This document shows positions 1 through 5,062 of a stretch of 5,062 bases of DNA, one piece after another (position 1 is the first letter of the stretch; each line of letters opens with the position of its first letter). A program made the position numbers and the translations under genes. The notes beneath the pieces were generated by a model, which was given only the letters and a program-made list of their open reading frames with translations, had not been told where the DNA came from and searched no databases. Origin of the DNA: Gammaproteobacteria bacterium (lineage in GTDB: Bacteria > Pseudomonadota > Gammaproteobacteria > HTCC5015); assembly GCA_020630145.1 (NCBI GenBank), contig JAHDBX010000062.1:1334-6395 (forward strand), read 5' to 3'.

Positions 1-39
1 CTCAACACATTCAGGACACTTTTCACCATCATCAGACAT
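1..39 (-). CDS. pomB: Flagellar stator protein PomB/MotB, N-terminal 13 codons (partial)
   Basis: Only the first 13 codons are in the window; the gene runs off the low-coordinate edge. The peptide reads MSDDGEKCPECVE. A short acidic leader followed by a Lys-Cys-Pro-x-Cys motif is typical of the cytoplasmic N-terminus of PomB/MotB proteins in Gammaproteobacteria, just before the single transmembrane helix with the ion-binding aspartate. The ATG lies two bases after the pomA stop codon, the usual motA-motB arrangement, so the two are almost certainly co-translated from one mRNA. A GGAG sits 13 bases upstream inside the end of pomA, which is rather far, so translational coupling may help. PomB would pair with PomA as the peptidoglycan-anchored half of the stator. 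The assignment rests on position plus this short motif; the membrane helix and OmpA-like domain are not visible. Confidence 0.75.
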   Translation of the reverse strand, partial: MSDDGEKCPECVE

Positions 40-41
40 CG

Positions 42-812
42 TTATTTATCATCTCCATCAGCAGATGATTGTCTTTTACTTTCAGGCAAAAATGATAATA
101 ATAATTGCTCTAGTACACGTGGGTTCGTACCTGCTTGTATAGAGGAAACTGACTCTAAAATTAAGTTTCTATTCAGCAACTCTGTGCCGCTAATACCTTT
201 TAATTTTTCAGATATAGGTAGTGCTATAGCATTGGCAATAACAGCCCCATACAGTGTGGTAAGCAAAGCTACTGCCATTGCCGGACCAATTGACTTCGGG
301 TCGTCCATATTTGATAACATTTGCACTAAACCTATCAAAGTACCAATCATCCCCATAGCTGGAGCAGCATCACCAATAGACTTAAACATTTTGCTGCCTG
401 TATCATGACGTTCTATTGCCAAATTGATATCTTTAGCCAGCATTTTTTGCACAACTTCTGGAGGATGGCCATCAATACAAAGCCCAATACCCTTTTTCAG
501 GAATTCATCGCCTATCTCTTTACCTTCAAGCGCTAAAATACCCTCTTTTCTAGCTACATTAGATAAATCTACAGCTTCTTCGATTAATTGATTAGGGTCA
601 CCGTCTTTATGCATAAAAGCTTTCATAACAACTTTAAATGAACCTAAAAAGTCTTTTAAGGAAATTTGAGCTAGTGTTGCAGCAAATGTACCGCCAATTA
701 CGATGGCTAAAGAAGGTACATTAAAAAAGGTGCCCGCACTACCGCCTAGAACAATAGCTAGCATGATTACACCCATTGCTCCTAGTAACCCAAGGAGGGT
801 TGCCAAGTCCAT
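42..812 (-). CDS. pomA: Flagellar motor stator protein PomA (MotA family, probably sodium-driven)
   Basis: This 256-residue inner-membrane protein forms the ion channel and torque-generating part of the flagellar stator together with PomB. Four hydrophobic segments are seen at about residues 5-25, 33-50, 148-168 and 178-200, with a large cytoplasmic loop between the second and third. It aligns closely with Vibrio PomA (MDLATLLGL start; APAMGMIGTL and SNMDDPK in the middle; ALLTTLYGA in helix 4). The loop residues that contact FliG are present: Arg88, Lys89 and Glu96. Asp148 and Pro151 in helix 3 are kept. Thr158, Thr185 and Thr186 match the positions tied to sodium binding in Vibrio PomA, so sodium coupling is a fair inference. 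Length matches the family (about 253). The ATG is preceded by AAGGAG at 819-824 with a 6-base spacer. A sigma-28-type promoter lies upstream, so it is likely a late flagellar gene. pomB follows after two bases. Confidence 0.95.
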   Translation of the reverse strand: MDLATLLGLLGAMGVIMLAIVLGGSAGTFFNVPSLAIVIGGTFAATLAQISLKDFLGSFKVVMKAFMHKDGDPNQLIEEAVDLSNVARKEGILALEGKEIGDEFLKKGIGLCIDGHPPEVVQKMLAKDINLAIERHDTGSKMFKSIGDAAPAMGMIGTLIGLVQMLSNMDDPKSIGPAMAVALLTTLYGAVIANAIALPISEKLKGISGTELLNRNLILESVSSIQAGTNPRVLEQLLLSFLPESKRQSSADGDDK

Positions 813-845
813 ACTTAACTCCTTTTACAAGTATATACTCTCAAA

Positions 846-872
846 TTATCGTCTTTTGAGGCATAAACTTTA
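846..872 (-). promoter_or_regulatory. Sigma-28 (FliA) flagellar promoter for pomA-pomB
   Basis: On the minus strand the -35 element TAAAGTTT (865-872) matches the FliA consensus at all eight bases. It is followed by an 11-base spacer (854-864) and the -10 element GACGATAA (846-853), which differs from GCCGATAA by one base. That is 15 of 16 bases at exactly the consensus spacing. Transcription would start near 839-841, giving a leader of roughly 28 bases that contains the pomA ribosome binding site. In many Gammaproteobacteria the stator genes are late, FliA-dependent genes, so the site fits its place. Activity itself is inferred. Confidence 0.88.
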
Positions 873-919
873 GCAGCTAAGGATAAACTCACTACTCTTG
901 AACAGAGAATTATTCCTAG

Positions 920-2068
920 TTAAATGTACAAATTAACAGAGTCTTGAGTAAATACTGACTGCCTTGACAAGTATTGAACTTGATTATTCATCATATTATT
1001 GTGGGAAGGGTCAGTCGCTACGTTTATGCTTCTTTGCTCTTCACTTGAGAAATCATTTTGATTTCTTTCTGAATGTCCAGAGTTCTGTTGTTGTGACAGA
1101 TTAAATGTCAGGCTTTCATTTTCAAATAATTGTTTTAGCTTTGACGAGTGTTGATCAAGAACTTGCTGAGCGCTATCACTTTGAGTAACAATATTGACCA
1201 CATATTCATTATTAATCATTTTTATTTGTACATCTACTTTTCCAAGACCGGCAGGGTCCAGTGAAATTTTTGCTTCACGTTGATTATTCTTTATTAATAA
1301 ATCTATTTTTTCGCCTAACCGTTCAGAGAAATTATCGTCTGCTTTTAAAGTAAAGTTCTCTTTAATTTGGCTCGACAAAATATTATCTCTTGCGCCGGTT
1401 TCTAATGTGCCCGGTTTATGTAAAGCTGTAATACTACGTTCCGTCACACCGACATCAAGATTGTCTTCGGTTACTCCTAATACTTGCTTTTTCTCTGCTA
1501 ATAAATTTGACTCTACACTGTCATCTAAATCTGTAATACCTACATCATTCAAGTCAAATAACTCATTGCCCTTAGCCATATTATTTTCATTATTAGCCAC
1601 TTTTAATAATTCATGATTCTTACCCTCATCAGATCTCATGACAGTCTCATTGTTAACTGTACTTGTTAATTTAGCTAGTGATGCTTCATCAGGTACATTT
1701 ATATTACTTTCTGTTAATCTATTATGTAAGCCAGAGATAGAATGATGGTGAGTATCAGATAAGGCTAATAAACGGGGGGCGTCTTGTGAGTTGAGTGTAC
1801 TAACTCCACTAGTCGTTGTTAACATTTCTTCTGATTGCGGCAAGATATGGCCGATGCTTGCCTCTGCTAGGAAGGGCATTTCCGTTTGTGCATCTACAAC
1901 AGGCATAGTCAATGGCGCCAAACTTGACAGCTCTGTATCTAAATATTTTGAAAAATCAGTATCTGTGCCTGTCTCAGCACTAATTTCAACTGTATAAGGA
2001 AGCTCGTTCGACAATTCTGAGGAATTTAATGCCTCATTGCCTAATAAAAGATTATTGAGTATTTGCAT
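920..2068 (-). CDS. fliK: Flagellar hook-length control protein FliK
   Basis: FliK is a secreted ruler that measures hook length and, through its C-terminal domain, makes FlhB switch export from rod/hook to filament proteins. The 382-residue product has a long, poorly conserved, Asn/Ser/Glu/Asp-rich N-terminal part (about 1-240). A compact C-terminal domain of the Flg_hook type follows (about 245-325), with the recognisable stretch ISLDPAGLGKVDVQIKM at 268-284, then a Gln/Asn/Ser-rich tail. It has no cysteine and no tryptophan, as expected of an extended export substrate. The ATG has only a weak Shine-Dalgarno candidate (AGAAG, 2075-2079, 6-base spacer), which lies partly in an inverted-repeat arm. 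It follows fliJ after 56 bases containing a candidate RpoN promoter. Unlike many polar clusters, no fliL-fliM follows; pomA comes next. The C-terminal domain and context make the call secure; the N-terminal half alone would not be recognisable. Confidence 0.92.
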   Translation of the reverse strand: MQILNNLLLGNEALNSSELSNELPYTVEISAETGTDTDFSKYLDTELSSLAPLTMPVVDAQTEMPFLAEASIGHILPQSEEMLTTTSGVSTLNSQDAPRLLALSDTHHHSISGLHNRLTESNINVPDEASLAKLTSTVNNETVMRSDEGKNHELLKVANNENNMAKGNELFDLNDVGITDLDDSVESNLLAEKKQVLGVTEDNLDVGVTERSITALHKPGTLETGARDNILSSQIKENFTLKADDNFSERLGEKIDLLIKNNQREAKISLDPAGLGKVDVQIKMINNEYVVNIVTQSDSAQQVLDQHSSKLKQLFENESLTFNLSQQQNSGHSERNQNDFSSEEQRSINVATDPSHNNMMNNQVQYLSRQSVFTQDSVNLYI

Positions 2069-2117
2069 GGTCTACTTCTACATTTATCATATATAGAATA
2101 ATGCAAAAAGTAGACCA
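2068..2117. repeat. 10-bp inverted repeat spanning the fliJ-fliK gap
   Basis: The arms TGGTCTACTT (2068-2077) and AAGTAGACCA (2108-2117) are perfect inverted copies separated by 30 bases. One arm includes the first base of the fliK start codon and part of its weak ribosome binding site; the other carries the -24 part of the candidate RpoN promoter. Within the loop a shorter TTCTA/TAGAA pair could extend the stem. There is no U-tract after the stem, so it does not look like a terminator. It could act as an RNA hairpin in read-through transcripts or as a protein-binding site; neither is shown. Confidence 0.6.
2102..2117 (-). promoter_or_regulatory. Candidate sigma-54 (RpoN) promoter for fliK
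   Basis: The minus strand reads TGGTCTACTTTTTGCA. It has the TGG of the -24 element and TTGCA of the -12 element, with exactly ten bases between GG and GC, as the RpoN consensus TGGCACG-N4-TTGCA requires. The middle CACG part is not matched. Transcription would start near 2091, leaving a leader of about 23 bases before the fliK ATG. RpoN with FleQ/FlrA or FleR/FlrC-type activators drives early and middle flagellar genes in Pseudomonas and Vibrio, which supports the reading. No activator binding site was identified. Confidence 0.6.
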
Positions 2118-2124
2118 ATTAGAT

Positions 2125-2577
2125 TTATTGAAGAGTCTTTTTTCCCATATGACTGCTTGAATAGTCATCTGTCATTTTTTGTTCATATCGCTCATAATCA
2201 AGCGACTCATTATCACGATATTTATCAATTAGCGTATTTAATACCTTATTATAGATTGTATTTGACTTCCATTCATTTACAGCTTCATCTATAGATGATT
2301 GGATTTCATAAATTTCTTCTTTTTGTTTACCTATAAGATAGGTTATCCGCTGAATAAATAAATGCTCATTTTTAACTTTGAAAATTAGCTGGCTATTATC
2401 AACATTCGCTTGAATTTGACTAGCCTTATATTCTTTCAAATAATTTTGCAACTGCACCAACTGTTTTTCGGCTTGTTGTTTACGTGAAATAGAGTCAGCT
2501 AAGGCAGCTGCAGCTTCTTCCTCACGCAACTGTGCAATATTAACTATAGAGCCAAAAGATTTAACTGAGCTAACCAT
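2125..2577 (-). CDS. fliJ: Flagellar export chaperone/stalk protein FliJ
   Basis: FliJ is the small coiled-coil protein that sits in the centre of the FliI hexamer and links it to the export gate protein FlhA; it also handles chaperone turnover. The 150-residue product is within the family's usual size (about 145-150). It is almost wholly helical and charged: a first long heptad-rich helix at about 15-60 (AQLREEEAAAALADS, then KQQAEKQLVQLQNYL) and a second at about 66-135, ending in a LDYERYEQKMTDDY stretch like the C-terminus of Pseudomonas FliJ. No signal peptide or membrane segment is seen. The ATG at 2577 has AGGG (2585-2588) 7 bases upstream. The gene follows fliI after 25 bases and clearly belongs to the same operon. 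FliJ diverges fast in sequence, so position directly after fliI carries much of the weight. Confidence 0.9.
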   Translation of the reverse strand: MVSSVKSFGSIVNIAQLREEEAAAALADSISRKQQAEKQLVQLQNYLKEYKASQIQANVDNSQLIFKVKNEHLFIQRITYLIGKQKEEIYEIQSSIDEAVNEWKSNTIYNKVLNTLIDKYRDNESLDYERYEQKMTDDYSSSHMGKKTLQ

Positions 2578-2602
2578 ATATAATCCCTAATATATCTTAT
2601 TC

Positions 2603-3958
2603 TTATAATTTTTCGGCAGTAACAAAAATATCTTGAAGTAATTTACGACTATTTGACGTTGAAAAAGCCTGGTTCATATCTTGGCGAATAAAGTTAATCA
2701 AGTATGGATATTTTTCTATAGCCTCATCTATGCTAGGGTCACTGCCTGCTTTATATATACCTAAATTAATAACATCCTTATGTTTGTTATAACGGTGTAA
2801 TAACTCCCTAAACTTTGTACATAATTGCAGTGTTGTTTTATCAACAATGTTATTCATTACCCTACTTATAGAAGCCTCAATATTAATTGCTGGAAAAACG
2901 CCTGATTCTGACATTTCTCTCGATAAAACAATATGTCCATCTAAAATTGCTCTTGCAGCATCAACTATCGGGTCCATTTGATCATCACCTTCAGCTAATA
3001 CCGTATAAATGGCGGTAATTGAACCTTCTCCAGAGGCACAACCTGCTCTCTCGACAAGTTTAGGTAATGCGGAAAAAACCGAAGGAGGATAGCCTTTAGT
3101 CGCAGGTGGTTCTCCGATAGCAAGAGATATTTCACGTTGCGCCTGCGCAAACCTTGTAAGTGAATCCATTAACAGTAAAACTTTCTGGCCTTTATCTCTG
3201 AAATACTCGGCAATGGTTGTTGCCAGCTTCGCTCCATTAACTCGCTGCAAAGGCATCGTATCAGCCGGCACAGCTACAACTATAGATTTGTGCATACCTT
3301 CTGCACCTAAAGTATTCTTAATAAATTCGCTAACTTCACGGCCACGTTCACCAATCAGGGCAACGATAACGACATCTGCTTCAGTAAACTTTGTCATCAT
3401 GCCCATCAAGACACTTTTACCCAAACCACTACCTGCAAATAGTCCTATTCTTTGCCCTTCACCAATAGTTAATAAGCTATTGATAACTTTTATACCAACA
3501 TCAAGAGGCTTATTGATAATGCGCCGACTTAGTGGATTAATGGGCAAGCCATTTATTGGCTGATAATCATCAATTGGAATATCATAACCTTCATCAAGAG
3601 GGTTACCAAGCCCATCAATGACTCTACCCAAGAAACTTTCCCCGACGCCAAATGAAGCTTCTTTATTTAATGGGCGAACTTTAGAATTAGGTAGCAAACC
3701 TTGCATAGTATGCACAGGCATTAAATAGGTGACTTCGTTAGTGAATCCAACAACCTCTGCTTCGATAGTAAAACCTTCACCAGTCTCAAGCAAACACCTC
3801 GACCCTATGGACATATGGCAACCAGATGCTTCTATTATCAAGCCAACAATTTTTTTTATTTTTCCTTCTGCAACTATCTTAGTATGAACGGCTTCCTCTT
3901 TACAATGGTGTATAAAGTCAACAATAGTCTGTTTTTTATATTTACCATGACTATCCAT
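2603..3958 (-). CDS. fliI: Flagellum-specific ATP synthase FliI (type III export ATPase)
   Basis: FliI is the cytoplasmic hexameric ATPase of the flagellar type III export apparatus, related to the F1 beta subunit. The 451-residue product matches the family length (E. coli 457). The N-terminal beta-barrel domain (about 25-95) is followed by the catalytic domain: Walker A AGSGLGKS at 175-182 with Lys181, catalytic Glu204 in LIGERGREV, Walker B LLLMDSLTRF with Asp265, then the very conserved GEPPATKGYPPSVF (282-295) and the C-terminal helical domain from about 375. Most FliI proteins have Val where Leu179 stands in the P-loop; this should be harmless. The ATG at 3958 is fixed by an in-frame stop two codons upstream. 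It lies 11 bases after fliH without a clear Shine-Dalgarno sequence, suggesting coupling to fliH translation. FliH holds FliI inactive and docks it, and FliJ activates it, so all three adjacent genes serve one complex. Confidence 0.97.
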   Translation of the reverse strand: MDSHGKYKKQTIVDFIHHCKEEAVHTKIVAEGKIKKIVGLIIEASGCHMSIGSRCLLETGEGFTIEAEVVGFTNEVTYLMPVHTMQGLLPNSKVRPLNKEASFGVGESFLGRVIDGLGNPLDEGYDIPIDDYQPINGLPINPLSRRIINKPLDVGIKVINSLLTIGEGQRIGLFAGSGLGKSVLMGMMTKFTEADVVIVALIGERGREVSEFIKNTLGAEGMHKSIVVAVPADTMPLQRVNGAKLATTIAEYFRDKGQKVLLLMDSLTRFAQAQREISLAIGEPPATKGYPPSVFSALPKLVERAGCASGEGSITAIYTVLAEGDDQMDPIVDAARAILDGHIVLSREMSESGVFPAINIEASISRVMNNIVDKTTLQLCTKFRELLHRYNKHKDVINLGIYKAGSDPSIDEAIEKYPYLINFIRQDMNQAFSTSNSRKLLQDIFVTAEKL

Positions 3959-3969
3959 AGATTAATAGC

Positions 3970-4644
3970 TTAACTACCATCGAAGAACTGTTCGATAAGA
4001 TCATGCATACGTTTTTCCAGTGACAAATCAACATTAATATCATCTGACTGAATTAGCATACCACCACGCTGCAGTTGGCTATCTTCAATAAACTTGCAAT
4101 TAAACTCTTCTATTGAATCTATATTGCCTTCTATAAACTCTAGATCTTCAGGGTTTATGCTAATAGTTAATGTTTTGTTTTTATTTGGTAATAATTTAAT
4201 AGCCTCTGATACTAAGTTAATAATTGTTTCTGGCTTATGACGTATATGATCAACTATCATTTTTTCTGCAATCAAAATGGCGAGCTCAGCTAGTTCTTTT
4301 TGTACGTTTTCATCTATATTGTTTAACGGAGCAGTAAACTTATCGATATTACTTTGTAACAACGATAAACTTTCTTTAATATCAGCCTGAATAATGGACT
4401 CAGCTTCATATTTACCGATTTTATAGCCGTCGTCATACCCGTGATCGCGGTTTTTAATAATATTGCTATCAACTTTAGTTTCTGTAGAAGCTAATTTTTC
4501 AGTGAAGTCTATATCTATAAAATCTGAATTTATATCAATGCCTACATGCAAATTTTCAGGAAAATCAGAGTTTTTATCGATTATTGGCGGTATCCATTCA
4601 GTAATCGTTGAGTCTTCTCCGCTAGGGCGCATAAACTTAGACAA
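3970..4644 (-). CDS. fliH: Flagellar assembly protein FliH (export ATPase regulator), probable TTG start
   Basis: FliH dimers bind FliI, hold its ATPase activity in check and dock it at the C-ring protein FliN and at FlhA. With the TTG start the product has 224 residues. Trp17 in the EWIPP stretch near the N-terminus resembles the tryptophans that bind FliN/FlhA. A GxxxGxxxG repeat at Gly69, Gly73 and Gly77 (GYDDGYKIG) is the family hallmark helix. The C-terminal half (about 110-220) is the FliH/YscL FliI-binding domain, ending with GGMLIQSDDINVDLSLEKR. I chose the TTG at 4644 because GGAGG (4653-4657) lies 8 bases before it. The GTG at 4662 has no such site, and the ATG at 4650 is only 2 bases from it. 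The ATG at 4632 is 20 bases away. The gene then overlaps the fliG stop by 8 bases, which implies coupled translation. The family call is firm, the exact start less so. Confidence 0.9.
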   Translation of the reverse strand: MSKFMRPSGEDSTITEWIPPIIDKNSDFPENLHVGIDINSDFIDIDFTEKLASTETKVDSNIIKNRDHGYDDGYKIGKYEAESIIQADIKESLSLLQSNIDKFTAPLNNIDENVQKELAELAILIAEKMIVDHIRHKPETIINLVSEAIKLLPNKNKTLTISINPEDLEFIEGNIDSIEEFNCKFIEDSQLQRGGMLIQSDDINVDLSLEKRMHDLIEQFFDGS

Positions 4645-5062
4645 AATCATCACCTCCGCCACCTAGGGCAATACGTCCTTCTTCAGACAGTTGTTGAGCA
4701 ATTTTAAGAATATCCTTTTGTGCATCTTCTACTTCGCTGACTCTTACCGGGCCTTTTGTTTCCAGATCATCCCTCAACAAATCAGCTGCACGCTTAGACA
4801 TATTTTTAAATATTTTTTCTTGAAGCTCGTTACCTGCCCCTTTAAGAGCAATAACTAATATATCTGACGATACATCTCTCAATAAGGTTTGCATACCTCT
4901 ATCGTCTAGCGTTAGCAAGTTATCAAATACAAACATGAGGTCTTGAATAGATTGTCCAAGTTCAGCATCTACATCCTTGATAGCATCCATTACTTCACCT
5001 TCCATGGTGCTATCCATATTATTAAGAATATCAGCCGCCGTTTTAATTCCACCCACGCTGGA
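4637..5062 (-). CDS. fliG: Flagellar motor switch protein FliG, C-terminal part (partial)
   Basis: FliG forms the top of the C-ring and receives torque from the stator. The last 141 codons are in the window; the start lies beyond the high-coordinate edge (the whole family is about 330-340 residues). The visible part starts in the middle domain (SSVGGIKTAADILNNMDS) and includes the MFVF motif (visible residues 43-46) that hinges the C-terminal domain. The C-terminal domain keeps all five charged torque residues known from E. coli: Lys74, Arg91, Asp98, Asp99 and Arg107 of the visible piece correspond to Lys264, Arg281, Asp288, Asp289 and Arg297. The protein ends in GGGGDDFV. The sequence is close to Pseudomonas FliG. 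It overlaps the start of fliH and is probably preceded by fliE-fliF, as is usual. Residues that would face the PomA loop (Arg88, Lys89, Glu96) are encoded in the same window, so rotor and stator partners match. Confidence 0.97.
   Translation of the reverse strand, partial: SSVGGIKTAADILNNMDSTMEGEVMDAIKDVDAELGQSIQDLMFVFDNLLTLDDRGMQTLLRDVSSDILVIALKGAGNELQEKIFKNMSKRAADLLRDDLETKGPVRVSEVEDAQKDILKIAQQLSEEGRIALGGGGDDFV
4649..4657 (-). promoter_or_regulatory. Strong ribosome binding site for fliH inside the end of fliG
   Basis: The minus strand reads GGAGGTGAT, nine consecutive bases complementary to the usual 3' end of gammaproteobacterial 16S rRNA. It lies in the last codons of fliG, in the part coding for the Gly-Gly-Asp-Asp tail, and 8 bases before a TTG codon. 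This decides the fliH start and suggests that fliH is translated efficiently from the fliG message. Confidence 0.8.

Noticed and set aside
184..408. Open frame on the plus strand inside pomA
   Set aside because: It lies antisense to a strongly conserved gene, has no ribosome binding site of note and no recognisable protein family. It is a shadow of pomA.
895..907. Possible terminator after fliK (CTCT-TGAAC-AGAG)
   Set aside because: The stem is only four pairs and no T-run follows on either strand, so it does not qualify as an intrinsic terminator.
1407..1997. Two plus-strand open frames within fliK
   Set aside because: Both are short and antisense to fliK, with compositions that follow the complement of its Ser/Asn-rich codons. 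No start signals or family resemblance are seen.
2068..2117. The fliJ-fliK inverted repeat read as a terminator
   Set aside because: The loop is 30 bases, the arms are not GC-rich, and the stem is followed by the fliK coding sequence instead of a T-run.
3213..3563. Plus-strand open frame of 116 codons within fliI
   Set aside because: It overlaps the most conserved part of the ATPase domain on the other strand. The fliI reading is certain and the antisense frame has no known motif.
4463..4666. Plus-strand open frame within fliH
   Set aside because: Short, antisense to fliH, and without a supported start.
1..5062. Undescribed system, mobile element, CRISPR array or RNA gene
   Set aside because: Nearly all the sequence is taken up by well-known flagellar genes in a tight co-directional order. 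I saw no transposase, terminal repeats, repeat-spacer pattern or tRNA-like structure.

Overview
This window is a piece of a flagellar gene cluster. All genes lie on the minus strand, so they read from high to low coordinates: fliG (3' part), fliH, fliI, fliJ, fliK, pomA (a motA homologue) and the first 13 codons of pomB/motB. The DNA is AT-rich (roughly 35-40 % G+C by eye). The proteins most resemble the polar-flagellum sets of Gammaproteobacteria such as Vibrio and Pseudomonas. PomA can be aligned with Vibrio PomA almost without gaps up to the key residues, and the end of FliG resembles that of Pseudomonas. A motile, probably aquatic gammaproteobacterium fits. The genus cannot be read from the sequence.

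Layout. Positions 5062 to 2125 hold a tight block: the rotor/switch protein FliG, then the export-ATPase complex FliH (stator/regulator), FliI (ATPase) and FliJ (central stalk). The genes overlap or are 11-25 bases apart. fliH probably starts at a TTG inside the end of fliG, behind a near-perfect Shine-Dalgarno sequence. A 56-base gap then precedes fliK, the hook-length ruler and substrate-specificity switch. This gap carries a good candidate sigma-54 (RpoN) promoter and a 10-bp inverted repeat that reaches the fliK start codon. A 107-base gap between fliK and pomA carries a 15/16 match to the sigma-28 (FliA) flagellar promoter and a strong ribosome binding site. pomA is followed after 2 bases by pomB.

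How the parts work together. FliH, FliI and FliJ energise export of rod, hook and filament proteins. FliK measures the hook and then switches the export gate to filament proteins. FliG receives torque from the PomA/PomB stator. The PomA residues seen here, including the threonines linked to sodium binding in Vibrio, suggest a sodium-driven motor. The promoters suggest a staged programme along one strand: the switch/export block comes from an upstream promoter outside the window, fliK gets an extra RpoN-dependent start, and the stator genes get a late FliA-dependent start, when the hook-basal body is complete.

I found no mobile element, CRISPR array, RNA gene or unknown system. The window is core flagellar machinery. 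Its interest lies in the regulatory sites and in the placing of pomAB directly after fliK.
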